Shown here piece after piece: positions 33,256 to 43,464 of a DNA stretch of 64,000 nt (position 1 is the stretch's first letter; every line of letters begins with the position of its first letter). Source of the DNA: Candidatus Saccharibacteria bacterium oral taxon 488 (GTDB lineage: Bacteria > Patescibacteriota > Saccharimonadia > Saccharimonadales > Saccharimonadaceae); contig CP047917.1 in NCBI GenBank assembly GCA_010202115.1, positions 867,439 through 931,438 on the forward strand. The letters are read 5' to 3'. A program made the position numbers and the translations under genes. A model generated the notes under the pieces. The model saw nothing but the letters and a program-made list of their open reading frames with translations, was not told where the DNA came from and searched no databases.

Positions 33256-33708
33256 ATGACTATTCACAAGCAACTCACCACCTTTGCCGCCATCGGCATT
33301 ATCAACACTACTGTTGATGCCACACTATACACTCTGTTAATATGGCTCACCGCACCGCTACTATTGGCCGTCATCATTTCAACCACCGCAGGAATGGTTT
33401 GTAGTTATGTTCTCAATAGGCGCTTCACCTTCAAAACCGACCGCCAGCCAATTGTTCAGTTTATCGGCATCACCCTCACTGGCCTGTGGGTTTTGCAACC
33501 AGTCGTCATATGGCTGCTCGTCCAACTGCTCGGGATAACCAGCACTTTTGGTTTGAGCGTGGCAAAATTAGCCGCCACTAGCGTCAGCCCAGCGTGGAAT
33601 TTCGTGTGGTACCGAATTGTATTTCAAGGAACAAAGAAAAAACACCTCCGTAGAAGTGCCTTTTCATGGCTCCGGGGGCGGGGTTCGAACCCGCGGCCTA
33701 TTGGTTAA
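33256..33708 (+). CDS. GtrA-like four-TM protein
   Basis: 150 aa from ATG 33256 (an upstream in-frame ATG would precede the promoter). Four hydrophobic helices (about 8-28, 32-55, 68-90, 98-118) and the family motif SYVLNRRFTFK identify GtrA, a family linked to flipping or transfer of polyprenyl-linked sugars. The reading frame runs into the tRNA-Asn gene on the opposite strand, so the last 13 or so residues (RGRGSNPRPIG) are encoded by tRNA sequence; the original end may have been lost. One of three GtrA paralogues here. Confidence 0.8.
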   Translation: MTIHKQLTTFAAIGIINTTVDATLYTLLIWLTAPLLLAVIISTTAGMVCSYVLNRRFTFKTDRQPIVQFIGITLTGLWVLQPVVIWLLVQLLGITSTFGLSVAKLAATSVSPAWNFVWYRIVFQGTKKKHLRRSAFSWLRGRGSNPRPIG

Positions 33709-33741
33709 CAGCCAACCGCTCTACCGCTGAGCTACCCCGGA
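33667..33741 (-). tRNA. tRNA-Asn (anticodon GTT), CCA encoded
   Basis: 75 nt. Acceptor stem TCCGGGG/CCCCGGA, D arm GCTC-AGCGGTA-GAGC, anticodon arm GTTGG-CTGTTAA-CCAAT with GTT in the loop, T arm GCGGG-TTCGAAC-CCCGC, discriminator G, then genomic CCA. All arms pair fully (one G-T in the anticodon stem). Confidence 0.97.
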
Positions 33742-33752
33742 ATACCTGTCGT

Positions 33753-33781
33753 ATTATAGCGAGTTTTACAGCGGTTGTAAA
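33753..33781 (-). promoter_or_regulatory. tRNA-Asn promoter
   Basis: TTTACA (33776-33781) and TATAAT (33753-33758) on the minus strand, 17 bp apart, with transcription predicted about five bases before the mature tRNA. Confidence 0.7.
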
Positions 33782-33782
33782 G

Positions 33783-34115
33783 TTACTGGCGGACGATTGC
33801 CAGGGCTTTTTTCAAGATTGCTGCTTCCGAGCGCGACTTTTCATCATCCGCCGCTTCCCGCCGGTTAATCTCCCTCTCTAAATTATGCCACCACGCTGCT
33901 GGCTTTTCCTGCCGCAGCACCAGTGATCGTATCTCACCATCACGCTTATCGAGCATGCCGGCTGCCACCAAATTATCGACATGCTTGGCCACCGTTGAGA
34001 CTGACTTATACCCCAGCGCCCGCATAATTTCCCGCAGCGTCGGGCTATAGCCATTGCCCTTGATAAATCCATCGATAAAATCCAGCAGTATTTTTTGTTT
34101 TTTCGTTGGTTGCAT
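33783..34115 (-). CDS. LexA-like DNA-binding domain protein without peptidase
   Basis: 110 aa. Residues 1-65 match the LexA N-terminal winged helix (MQPTKKQKILLDFIDGFI, GYSPTLREIMRALGYKSVSTVAKHVDNL quoted in parts). The S24 self-cleavage domain of LexA is missing; instead the last 40 residues are a charged helix. A stand-alone regulator that cannot be inactivated by RecA in the usual way. It is transcribed divergently from the O-antigen ligase gene; the two leaderless -10 boxes are only 21 bp apart, so it could control both. Confidence 0.8.
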   Translation of the reverse strand: MQPTKKQKILLDFIDGFIKGNGYSPTLREIMRALGYKSVSTVAKHVDNLVAAGMLDKRDGEIRSLVLRQEKPAAWWHNLEREINRREAADDEKSRSEAAILKKALAIVRQ

Positions 34116-34121
34116 ACTTTT

Positions 34122-34127
34122 AGTATA
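34122..34127 (-). promoter_or_regulatory. Leaderless-type -10 box for the LexA-like gene
   Basis: TATACT on the minus strand, six bases before ATG 34115. Confidence 0.6.
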
Positions 34128-34148
34128 ACCCGCCCGAGTTATTTGCGC

Positions 34149-34154
34149 TATACT
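34149..34154 (+). promoter_or_regulatory. Leaderless-type -10 box for the polysaccharide operon
   Basis: TATACT, six bases (AAAGAG), then GTG 34161. Confidence 0.6.
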
Positions 34155-34160
34155 AAAGAG

Positions 34161-35657
34161 GTGAAGCGAATATCATCGACGATACGTGTGTGGCTGCTGG
34201 CCGCCGTACTGTTTGGCGGCGCACTGTCCTTGCAGCCGAGCATCAGCCTGGTAATGCTCGATTTTCCGTCATTCCGCATTGGACTATATCAAGTGGCGGT
34301 GATCGGCGTGGTTGGCTGCGGTCTTGGCATAATGGTGCGCCAGCGACTGTGGCCTCGGGGGCGATGGTGGTGGCTGAGCATTGGTATGCTGGCTGTCACC
34401 AGTATCGTTGGGCTGTTATTATCCTATGTCCGAGCGCGTACCGCATTATATACGGCATCGCTCTTGCTGCTACTGCTGACCGCGGCGTGTGCTGCCCTGA
34501 TGTACCGGGCGTTATCGACGAGTGATCGGCGGCGCCTCATGACAATTGGCTTGTGGAGCGGCATCGTGTTTGGTGTGTTAGCGGTGCTGCAGCTCATCTT
34601 TGCTCACGTTGAGCCAACGGCGTTTGGTACGCTCTGCTCGGGCTGTCATGCTGGCGTGTTTGGCTTTGTCAGGATCAATCTGTTTGCCGCTGAGCCGCAA
34701 TTTTTAGCAAGCAGCTTACTGCCAGCCCTGTTCGTTGGACTGTGCTGGCGAGAGCGACGGCGACTGGCTGGCTGGAGCGTTTTTGGTAGCAGCGTGGCAA
34801 TCAGCCTGACGTTTTCGCGCGGCGCGTTTATCGCGATAATTGGTGCGGGTATCGTGTATGGTATCGTCCGCTGGTGGCAGCGGTGTAGAAGCGGGTCTCG
34901 TTCTATTGACACCGTGGAGCCTATTCGTCGTGATACGTGGCGTCAACTCGGCATCATCACGGCCGGATTCGTGATTGGATGCACTCTACTGCTGGTATCA
35001 GCGGCGGTTCGCTATCACAACACACCGCATATTGCCTATAATACTGCAGTGAGCATGCTTGACCAGTTGTCGCTCGGCCGCATTAAATTACCGCAAAAAA
35101 ATACCATCCCAACGCCGGGCAGCACGCCCTCACCGCAAGCACCACCAACCAACGAGACCACGGCACCGCAATCATCACCGTCACCGCCCACCACCCAGCC
35201 AAACCCGCTCGCACCATCAGCCAATTTCCAGCCATCGGGTTTCGTCGTCGCTTCGGCTGATGATCGACTCAATGCCGCCCAGCTGGCACTCCGAGCCTGG
35301 GCGTCAAGTCCGCGCACCATACTCTTTGGGACTGGCCTTGGCAATCTCGGCAGTTTTATCCAACATCAGCTGCATCAACCGGTGTCGACCGACCATACAG
35401 TGTATATTTTCTACATTTTGCTGCTGAGTAATATCGGCGTTGTCGGCATGATACCGCTACTAGCGCTGCTCGTCGTCACGCTATGGCGCAGCGGCCAATG
35501 CTCGTCAAAGCCATGGGGGCAATTTGCCCTACTGCTCACAGCAGCTATCGCTATCCACTTTTGGTTTTTTGGCAGCTTGATCAACTCGGTACATTGCCTT
35601 GCATGGATTGGTATTTTCTTGTATAATCACCCCAAAGGTCATGAAGAAGAACTCTGA
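34161..35657 (+). CDS. O-antigen ligase/polymerase-like membrane protein
   Basis: 498 aa from GTG 34161. About twelve hydrophobic helices; a large extracellular loop with a Pro/Thr/Ser-rich stretch (residues about 310-355) lies before the last helices, the Wzy_C/WaaL arrangement, with FGTGLGNLGSF in the loop region typical of the family. Such proteins polymerise or ligate lipid-linked glycans on the outer face of the membrane. First gene of a GC-rich operon continuing to the initiating transferase (its end overlaps that gene by 17 bp) and two GT4 enzymes. Confidence 0.82.
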   Translation: MKRISSTIRVWLLAAVLFGGALSLQPSISLVMLDFPSFRIGLYQVAVIGVVGCGLGIMVRQRLWPRGRWWWLSIGMLAVTSIVGLLLSYVRARTALYTASLLLLLLTAACAALMYRALSTSDRRRLMTIGLWSGIVFGVLAVLQLIFAHVEPTAFGTLCSGCHAGVFGFVRINLFAAEPQFLASSLLPALFVGLCWRERRRLAGWSVFGSSVAISLTFSRGAFIAIIGAGIVYGIVRWWQRCRSGSRSIDTVEPIRRDTWRQLGIITAGFVIGCTLLLVSAAVRYHNTPHIAYNTAVSMLDQLSLGRIKLPQKNTIPTPGSTPSPQAPPTNETTAPQSSPSPPTTQPNPLAPSANFQPSGFVVASADDRLNAAQLALRAWASSPRTILFGTGLGNLGSFIQHQLHQPVSTDHTVYIFYILLLSNIGVVGMIPLLALLVVTLWRSGQCSSKPWGQFALLLTAAIAIHFWFFGSLINSVHCLAWIGIFLYNHPKGHEEEL

Positions 35658-37065
35658 TTTTTACTTCAAATTGGTGTTGATCGGGCTGGACGTACTGGCG
35701 CTAGTTGGTGCGTTCACGGCGGCATACATCATGCGCGTATCACTCGACACGCGACCCTTCCATGTGCAAATCGGGGCACTGGAGTTTATCACGTCGATTG
35801 TGCTAATGCTGCCGCTGTGGGTTGTCTTGTTCTCATTTTTTGGGCTATACGACCGTGAGCACTACATTCATCCGCTGCGCGAGTTTTGGCGGCTGGGCAT
35901 GGCGGCAGTTTGCGGCATTATGATGATGATTTCCTTTAGCTTCTTTAGCAACACACCGCTATTTCCGGCCAAGATGGTGGTGATTTATGCGCTGATCATC
36001 AGCTTTATTATCTTGCTCATTCTGCGTAGCGCTGCCAATATCGTCAGGCTACATCTGCTGCGCAAAAACATTGGCATCAAGCGCGTGGCGCTGGTTGGCA
36101 ATGCCGAATCGACGCGGACGCTAGCTGAATTTATCAGTGCCCACCCCTCAACCGGCTTTCACCTCAGTGCTATTGTATCCAAAGATGAGCTCATTCCGCC
36201 ACGACTCAAGGGTTTGCGGCGCTCGACACTGGCATCGGCGCTGACTCGCGATAAAATTGACGCCATTATCCAGACCGACACCACCCGCAGCGAAGCGCAC
36301 TATAACTTGGCCGAGCAGCACTATCTCGATTTTTATCAAGCGCCGGCCCTCGATGGCCTGATGACGGCGCGCCATACGGTCGAGATTATCAATTCCGTGC
36401 CGCTGGCATACATTCACCCAACACCGCTGGCTACCGGCTACGGACGCGTGGTCAAACGGCTGATGGATCTGATCGGTGCGACCATTGGCATCATCATTAC
36501 CTCGCCGATTATGCTGCTAGTGGCAATCGCTGTTAAGCTCGGTGACCCGCGTGGCCCCATCCTGATGCATGGGCAGCAGCGGCGACGCTTGACCCAGTTT
36601 AATCGCCCGTTCAAGGTGTATAAATTTCGCTCGCACTACGCCAAGTTTGATGGCAAGACCGACGAGGAAGTATTCACGATGATCGGCAAGCCAGAGCTGA
36701 TCGACGAATATCGCCAGAACGGTGATAGGCTCAATCACGACTTTCGCGTCACGCCGGTTGGTCGTTTCATTCGCCGGTTTAGCCTCGACGAGCTGCCGCA
36801 GTTATTTAATGTTATCAAGGGCGATATTAGCCTCGTTGGGCCGCGGGCGCTGGTGCCGCACGAGCTGAGTAACTACGAGAAAAAGCACACGCTGCTGACG
36901 GTCAAATCTGGCCTGACCGGCCTGGCGGTTGTGTCGGGGCGACGTAGTATCGGCTTTGAAGAGCGGCGGCGACTGGATCTTTATTATGTGCAAAACTGGA
37001 GTTTGTGGCTGGATATCACCATCCTCCTCAAGACCTGCCTGGTCATCTTTAAGAAGGAGTCGTGA
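35641..37065 (+). CDS. Polyprenyl glycosylphosphotransferase (initiating sugar transferase)
   Basis: 474 aa from ATG 35641 inside the end of the previous gene. About four N-terminal helices and a nucleotide-binding-like middle region ([15 protein letters not shown]) come before the C-terminal bacterial sugar transferase domain: [40 protein letters not shown] and [11 protein letters not shown]. This WbaP/WcaJ-type enzyme moves a sugar-1-phosphate to undecaprenyl phosphate and starts the repeat unit. The usual conserved R/P residues of the catalytic stretch are present. Confidence 0.93.
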   Translation: MKKNSDFYFKLVLIGLDVLALVGAFTAAYIMRVSLDTRPFHVQIGALEFITSIVLMLPLWVVLFSFFGLYDREHYIHPLREFWRLGMAAVCGIMMMISFSFFSNTPLFPAKMVVIYALIISFIILLILRSAANIVRLHLLRKNIGIKRVALVGNAESTRTLAEFISAHPSTGFHLSAIVSKDELIPPRLKGLRRSTLASALTRDKIDAIIQTDTTRSEAHYNLAEQHYLDFYQAPALDGLMTARHTVEIINSVPLAYIHPTPLATGYGRVVKRLMDLIGATIGIIITSPIMLLVAIAVKLGDPRGPILMHGQQRRRLTQFNRPFKVYKFRSHYAKFDGKTDEEVFTMIGKPELIDEYRQNGDRLNHDFRVTPVGRFIRRFSLDELPQLFNVIKGDISLVGPRALVPHELSNYEKKHTLLTVKSGLTGLAVVSGRRSIGFEERRRLDLYYVQNWSLWLDITILLKTCLVIFKKES

Positions 37066-38210
37066 TGCGCGCCCAGCCGACCATCGCGATCGTTCACGAC
37101 TGGTTGTATGGTGGTGGCGCCGAGCAGGTTGTCCTGGCGCTACACCAGCTCTATCCTGATGCTCCGATTTATACCTCGTACTGCTCCCGAACGTGGCGGA
37201 AAAAACTTGATAACAAGGTGATAACTGGCTATTTGCAGCATTGGCCATTTGCCCAGCTCAGGCGACTACTGCCAGTGCTCAGGCAGCGGTGGTTTGCGCG
37301 GCTGGATCTCGGGCAATTTGATATTATCATTTCCAGCTCTGGTAACGGCGAGGCCAAGTTTATCCGAACCACCCGCCCCGATCAACGACATATCTGTTAT
37401 TGTCATACGCCGACGCATTTTTATTGGCGGCACTACCAGGAATACCTGCGTCGACCGAGCTTTCGACCGCGGTGGCTGGCGCGACTGGGCTTGCGGCTGC
37501 TAGTCCGGCCCCTCCGGCGACGTGATTATCAGGCGGCGCAGCGGGTTGATGTTTTCTTGGCTAATTCCACCGCCATTCAAGCTGATATCAAGCAATTCTA
37601 TGACCGAGACAGTATCGTCGTCTTTCCGCCGGTACAAACAACCAGCTTTATGGCGCTCGCAAAAACCAGGCCACGCTCCGTCACACTACCCACCCGGCCG
37701 CGCTGCCTGGTGTGGGGGCGACTGGTGCCGATGAAGCGGCTGGATTTGGTGATTGAGGCCTGTCAGCAACTTGGTTGGCCGCTCGACATCATGGGCGATG
37801 GGCCTGATCGCGAGCAGCTAGAGAAGCTAGCGGGCGAATCAACGCGCTTTCTTGGCTACGTCAGTGACGAGGCCCGGGCTGCCGCCATTCAACAAGCCGA
37901 CTTATTTATCTTTACCGCCCACGAAGATTTTGGTGTCGCACCAGTCGAAGCCTTGGCCGCCGGGCTGCCAGTAGTGGCCTACCAGGCTGGTGGCGCACTG
38001 GATTATATCAACCCCGGTAAGAACGGCTGGTTTTTTACCGAACAAACGGTCGAGAGCTTGGTGGCAACGCTCCAGACACTACCCGACCAGCGAGTCTCGC
38101 CGCGGGCTATCACCGCCTCCGCCAAACCATTTGCCGAGCATGCCTTTACACTCGCCATCAAGAAAATTGTGACTAACGAAAGGAGAGGTACTCATGCGCA
38201 TCGCCATTGA
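37065..38210 (+). CDS. GT4-family glycosyltransferase
   Basis: 381 aa. ATG 37065 overlaps the previous stop (TGATG) and follows AAGGAG; a GTG three bases earlier is less likely. N-terminal acceptor half begins IAIVHDWLYGGGAEQVVL (G-G-A-E motif); the donor half has the GT4 block FTAHEDFGVAPVEALAAGLPVVAY with the E-x7-E pair. It adds a sugar to the lipid-linked intermediate at the cytoplasmic side. A 17-bp overlap joins it to the next glycosyltransferase. Confidence 0.92.
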   Translation: MRAQPTIAIVHDWLYGGGAEQVVLALHQLYPDAPIYTSYCSRTWRKKLDNKVITGYLQHWPFAQLRRLLPVLRQRWFARLDLGQFDIIISSSGNGEAKFIRTTRPDQRHICYCHTPTHFYWRHYQEYLRRPSFRPRWLARLGLRLLVRPLRRRDYQAAQRVDVFLANSTAIQADIKQFYDRDSIVVFPPVQTTSFMALAKTRPRSVTLPTRPRCLVWGRLVPMKRLDLVIEACQQLGWPLDIMGDGPDREQLEKLAGESTRFLGYVSDEARAAAIQQADLFIFTAHEDFGVAPVEALAAGLPVVAYQAGGALDYINPGKNGWFFTEQTVESLVATLQTLPDQRVSPRAITASAKPFAEHAFTLAIKKIVTNERRGTHAHRH

Positions 38211-39300
38211 TGCTCGGACACTACGGACGAGCACCGGCCGTTACGTCGAACGGCTGATTCACTATCTACAAAAAATTGATAACAGGAACGACTATATTAT
38301 CTTGCTCAAGCCAAAGGACATGGACAGCTGGCAGGCCGATAACCCGCGCTTTCAAAAAGTCGCCTGTCCATTTGCTGAATTTTCGTTTGCCGAGCAACGA
38401 GGTTTTAAGAAACAGCTGGAGGAGCTGCACCCAGATCTCGTGCATTTTGCGATGGTTCAGCAGCCCGTGTGCTATCACGCCAGCCCAGTCGTCACCACCA
38501 TGCAAGACCTGACCACCGTTCGGTTCAACAACCCCGACAAGAACCCGGCAGTCTTTTGGGTGAAACAGCAAATTTATAAATGGGTCAACAAAAAAGTCGC
38601 CCGAAAATCGGCTCATATCATCACCATTTCTGAGTTTGTGAAGCGTGACTTGGTGGATTTTACCGGGGTTAGTCCAGACAAGATTACCGTGACACTCGAG
38701 TCCGCTGACGAGCTACCAAAGGGCAATGATCCGATCAAGGAGCTGGTTGGAAAAAAGTTCATCATGTATGTTGGCCGACCGACACCGCATAAAAATTTGC
38801 GGCGGCTGATTGATGCATTTGAATTATTGCAACAAAAACACCCCGAGCTGATACTGGCGCTGGCTGGCAAAAAGGACGGTAACTACGCTCGCCATGAGGC
38901 ATACGTTACTGAACGCGGTATCACAAATGTCGTCTTCACCGGTTTTGTGTCGGACGAGCAGCTGCGCTGGATGTACGAGCATACGGCTGTCTATTGCTTC
39001 CCGTCACTAAGCGAGGGCTTTGGTCTACCCGGCCTTGAAGCCATGCTGCACGGCGCACCGGTCGCCTCGAGCACCGCCACTTGCCTACCAGAAACCCATA
39101 GCGAGGCAGCTCACTACTTTGATCCGTATAGCGTCGAGGACATGGCGCGGGCAATTGACGAACTTTTAACTGACGAGAAACGGCGCCGTGACCTCATCAA
39201 GAAGGGTAAACAGCACGTCAAAACCTTCTCGTGGCAGCGAATGGCCGAGCAGACGCTGGCGGTGTACGAACAGTATGGCCGCCAGAGTGCCAACTCATAG
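38194..39300 (+). CDS. GT4-family glycosyltransferase (mannosyl/rhamnosyl type)
   Basis: 368 aa, starting MRIAIDARTLRTSTGRYVE after AAAGGAGAGG. The donor-binding half shows MYVGRPTPHKNLRRLIDAF and FPSLSEGFGLPGLEAMLHGAPVASS, split by the FTGFVSDEQL strand typical of WbaZ/mtfA-like mannosyltransferases. Last gene of the operon. The following 79 bp (39301-39379), between convergent genes, holds no clear terminator. Confidence 0.92.
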   Translation: MRIAIDARTLRTSTGRYVERLIHYLQKIDNRNDYIILLKPKDMDSWQADNPRFQKVACPFAEFSFAEQRGFKKQLEELHPDLVHFAMVQQPVCYHASPVVTTMQDLTTVRFNNPDKNPAVFWVKQQIYKWVNKKVARKSAHIITISEFVKRDLVDFTGVSPDKITVTLESADELPKGNDPIKELVGKKFIMYVGRPTPHKNLRRLIDAFELLQQKHPELILALAGKKDGNYARHEAYVTERGITNVVFTGFVSDEQLRWMYEHTAVYCFPSLSEGFGLPGLEAMLHGAPVASSTATCLPETHSEAAHYFDPYSVEDMARAIDELLTDEKRRRDLIKKGKQHVKTFSWQRMAEQTLAVYEQYGRQSANS

Positions 39301-39379
39301 AGGACGATCCTGGCTCATCCACACACGAGGCACTTACGTCTGCAACCATAACTTTTTAGACTGCGGCTCGGCTACTGGG

Positions 39380-40423
39380 CTATTTTTGCAATTTCTTCGC
39401 GATGTCGCCACACTTGGCGGCCACATCCCGCCGTGCCACCAACACACCGTCTGGTGTGTTGACCACCACCACATTATCAAGGCCGATGACTGCTACTGGC
39501 TTATCCGGCTGCTCGTTGCGAATATAGGTACTAGCGACGTCAATGGTATGAATGTTGTCACCGTATGCGTAATTACCCGACTCATCCTTGGCGACCGCGT
39601 CGTGTAGATCCTTAAAATTACCGATGTCCATCCAGTCAAAGCTAGCCGATACCATAGCCAGCTGATGAGCTTTTTCGATCAGGGCGATGTCGATGACTTG
39701 ATTGTCCAGTGCCAGGTACGCGTGATTGTAGGCCTCGCTACCAAAGTCAGCAATTGACGCCAGCGTCTGATAGTTCGACCACAAATCTGGAGCGCTCTGC
39801 TGCATTTCACGCATAAACACCTCGACTGAGCCAACGAAGTAGCCGCAATTCCACAGATAATTTCCCGACTCAACATACTGCTTCGCTGTCTCGTAATCAG
39901 GCTTCTCTTTGAATGACTCGACATTATAGACGCCCGCTTGAACATCAATCACCCCATCGCGCTGAATATAACCAAAGCCAGTTGACGGGAAGGTCGGCTC
40001 GATGCCAATCAGCGTAATACACTGCTGCTCGGTTGACACCTGACCCGCCGTAGCAAACGAGTGGGCAAACCCCTGGACGTCACGTACATTATGATCGGAA
40101 TGAATAAAGGCAATCGGCTCAGTCCGGTCATGGTGGCGATTGATATAATCCAGAGCCAACACGATACAGTGCGCCGTCCCCCGCCGTCCCGGCTCGATCA
40201 AAAAGGCCTCGTCCGGTAGCTCCGGTAGCTGCGCCTGCAGCGCCCCAGCGTGGCTCGCCTCGGTCACCACGTAGATAGTATCACCAAGCTTTCTGGCCCG
40301 GTCATAGGCTTGTTGGACCATGGTGCGCTCTGATGTGAGAGCTAATAGTTGTTTGGGTTGAGTGGAGGTTGAGAGTGGCCAGAGGCGCGTGCCTGAGCCA
40401 CCGGCGATAATGACGATAATCAT
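39380..40423 (-). CDS. manC: Mannose-1-phosphate guanylyltransferase
   Basis: 347 aa from ATG 40423; an earlier ATG (40432) overlaps the -10 box and is rejected. Nucleotidyltransferase motif [12 protein letters not shown] is at the N-terminus, then FIHSDHNV (H replaces the second A of the usual A/PADH), the sugar-binding ESFKEKP and WNCGYFV, and FDWMDIGN. It makes GDP-mannose for glycan synthesis. Transcribed divergently from rmlB; -10 boxes of the two are 19 bp apart. Confidence 0.92.
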   Translation of the reverse strand: MIIVIIAGGSGTRLWPLSTSTQPKQLLALTSERTMVQQAYDRARKLGDTIYVVTEASHAGALQAQLPELPDEAFLIEPGRRGTAHCIVLALDYINRHHDRTEPIAFIHSDHNVRDVQGFAHSFATAGQVSTEQQCITLIGIEPTFPSTGFGYIQRDGVIDVQAGVYNVESFKEKPDYETAKQYVESGNYLWNCGYFVGSVEVFMREMQQSAPDLWSNYQTLASIADFGSEAYNHAYLALDNQVIDIALIEKAHQLAMVSASFDWMDIGNFKDLHDAVAKDESGNYAYGDNIHTIDVASTYIRNEQPDKPVAVIGLDNVVVVNTPDGVLVARRDVAAKCGDIAKKLQK

Positions 40424-40425
40424 AA

Positions 40426-41481
<1,056 letters not shown>

Positions 41482-41484
41482 AGA

Positions 41485-42030
41485 ATGGTTGCTACAAAAG
41501 ATATATATTCTCAGCGCGAAATGAACTTTTGCCGACGATGCGGCACAGCACTGAATCAAACATCTGGCGGGTTTTGGGTCTGCGATAATCAGCATAGTAT
41601 TTTTAACAATCCCCTGCCAACTGCTGGGGTATTCTTTTTGACATCTGACAGACAACATGTCGTATTGTCCCGGCGAGCTATTAATCCCGGTAAGGGTATG
41701 GTTGATTGTATCGGTGGTTTCCTAGAAGCGGGTGAAAGCATTGAGGATGCTACACATCGTGAAATCACCGAAGAAACAGGGCTAACGAAAGAATGGTATA
41801 GCCCGCTCACCTACTTCTGCTCAGTACCTGCGACCTATCATTTCCAGGGTGAAGACCTACCAGTCCTCACCAGTCTATTCTGGGCAATCCTGCATACCGA
41901 TGCACAACCGAAACCAGGCGATGACGTTGCTGAAATAGTCACGTTACCGCTTGACGGAATTAACCCCGAGATCGTGTTCAATGATGATATTAGAAAAGGT
42001 TTTAAAAAGTTCTTGGAGGAGGAAGTATGA
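41485..42030 (+). CDS. Nudix hydrolase with N-terminal zinc ribbon
   Basis: 181 aa. Residues about 14-32 have CxxCG...C (FCRRCGTAL...WVCDNQH), a zinc-ribbon as in NADH pyrophosphatase-type Nudix proteins; the Nudix box is GGFLEAGESIEDATHREITEETGL (quoted from 78 on in parts), matching GX5EX7REUXEEXGU. It cleaves a nucleoside diphosphate linked to another group. It sits 3 bp after rmlB and overlaps rmlC by 4 bp, so it may clear nucleotide by-products of the pathway; that is inference. Confidence 0.88.
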   Translation: MVATKDIYSQREMNFCRRCGTALNQTSGGFWVCDNQHSIFNNPLPTAGVFFLTSDRQHVVLSRRAINPGKGMVDCIGGFLEAGESIEDATHREITEETGLTKEWYSPLTYFCSVPATYHFQGEDLPVLTSLFWAILHTDAQPKPGDDVAEIVTLPLDGINPEIVFNDDIRKGFKKFLEEEV

Positions 42031-42596
42031 ACTTTGACCCATCAAATTATAACGAACTCACCGTCACTGAGTCACCAATCCCAGGATTATTTGTAATCAC
42101 AATGCCTGTCCACGGTGATAATCGCGGCTGGTTCAAAGAAAACTACCAAAAGGAAAAAATGGAAGCACTGGGACTGCCGTCATTTGACATTGTGCAAAAC
42201 AACATCAGCTTTAACGATAAAGCCGGTGCTACCCGCGGCCTCCACGCCGAGCCGTGGAACAAATTTATCTCCACCGCCAATGGACGCGTCTTTGGTGCTT
42301 GGTGTGATCTACGTCAAGGCGACAGCTTTGGTCAGGTCTTTACCCACGAAATCAACCCAGGCACGGCTATCTTCGTACCGAATGGCGTCGCGAATGGCTT
42401 TCAGACATTAGACGACAACGTTGCTTATACTTATCTTGTTGACGCTCACTGGTCACCAGATGCTAAATATACCTTTGTGAATCTGTTCGACCCGGAGCTT
42501 GGTATTGATTGGCCGATCAACAAGGACCAGGCAATTATTTCTGAAAAGGATGCTGCTCATCCGCTACTTGCAAACGTAATCCCAATGGAGGTTTAA
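42027..42596 (+). CDS. rmlC: dTDP-4-dehydrorhamnose 3,5-epimerase
   Basis: 189 aa cupin. The motifs GDNRGWFKENYQ, NNISFNDKAGATRGLHAE (catalytic His in RGLH) and PNGVANGFQTLDDNVAYTYLV (catalytic Tyr region) match RmlC, here with RGLHAEPWNK in place of RGLHYQ. It epimerises the keto-sugar at C3 and C5. Overlaps the Nudix gene (ATGA) and ends one base before rmlD. The substitution after RGLH is seen in divergent members. Confidence 0.9.
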   Translation: MNFDPSNYNELTVTESPIPGLFVITMPVHGDNRGWFKENYQKEKMEALGLPSFDIVQNNISFNDKAGATRGLHAEPWNKFISTANGRVFGAWCDLRQGDSFGQVFTHEINPGTAIFVPNGVANGFQTLDDNVAYTYLVDAHWSPDAKYTFVNLFDPELGIDWPINKDQAIISEKDAAHPLLANVIPMEV

Positions 42597-42597
42597 C

Positions 42598-43464
42598 ATG
42601 GATAACAGTCATATTTTTATCGTCGGCGCCAATGGTCAGCTTGGTACTGCACTACGACAACGATACCCAGGCAGCCGATCTGCTGATGTAGGCGAACTTG
42701 ATATTGCAGACCGCAATTCAGTTGAATCGTTTGACTGGTCAGGTATTTCGATCATTATGAATGCTGCCGCTTTCACCAATGTTGATGGTGCCGAGGCTTC
42801 AGAAGGACGCGTTGCCGCCTGGAAAGTAAACGCATCAGCAGTCGCAAACCTTGCCCGAGTCTGCCGCCAGCACGACATGACTCTCGTGCATATTTCCAGC
42901 GATTACGTCTTTGACGGCACGAAAGAACCCCACGCTGAAAATGAGCCGTTTAGCCCACTCAATGTCTACGGCGAGAGTAAGGCTGCTGGTGATCTCGTTG
43001 TTGAACAGCTAGAAAAATTCTATCTCCTCCGCACCACCTGGGTTATCGGCGAAGGTAAAAACTTCGTTCGTACCATGTTGGGACTCGCCGAGAAGAACAT
43101 CTCGCCGACGGTGGTTAGCGATCAAATTGGCCGCCTGACATTCACGAGCGAACTCGTTCGGATTATTGATCATCTGTTAACTACACGGGCACCCTTCGGC
43201 ACATACAACGCCACAAACGATGGCCCGCTTGCTTCTTGGGCAGACATCACCCGCCGTATCTTTAACCTAGCTGGACGTGACGACCTCACCGTTACTGACA
43301 CGACAACCGCTGAGTACTTTGCTGGCAAAGAAGGCATTGCTCCTCGACCGCTCGGTAGCGATATGAGTCTCGACAAACTACACGCAACCGGTTTCATTAG
43401 CCACGACTGGACCGAAGACCTTCGTCAGTATATCAACAACGAGCAGCAGTCAGCCCACGCCTAG
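42598..43464 (+). CDS. rmlD: dTDP-4-dehydrorhamnose reductase
   Basis: 288 aa. N-terminal IVGANGQLGTAL (GxxGxxG), MNAAAFTNVDGAEASEG, SSDYVFDGT and YGESKAAGD (YxxxK) are the RmlD/RfbD signature. It reduces the 4-keto group with NAD(P)H to give dTDP-L-rhamnose. GGAGGT precedes the ATG. Its stop codon and that of the convergent DUF218 gene share one CTAG. Confidence 0.94.
   Translation: MDNSHIFIVGANGQLGTALRQRYPGSRSADVGELDIADRNSVESFDWSGISIIMNAAAFTNVDGAEASEGRVAAWKVNASAVANLARVCRQHDMTLVHISSDYVFDGTKEPHAENEPFSPLNVYGESKAAGDLVVEQLEKFYLLRTTWVIGEGKNFVRTMLGLAEKNISPTVVSDQIGRLTFTSELVRIIDHLLTTRAPFGTYNATNDGPLASWADITRRIFNLAGRDDLTVTDTTTAEYFAGKEGIAPRPLGSDMSLDKLHATGFISHDWTEDLRQYINNEQQSAHA

Noticed and set aside
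33762..33783. TTTACA/TGTAAA inverted repeat as terminator of the LexA-like gene
   Set aside because: The arms are better explained as the -35 element and spacer of the tRNA-Asn promoter.
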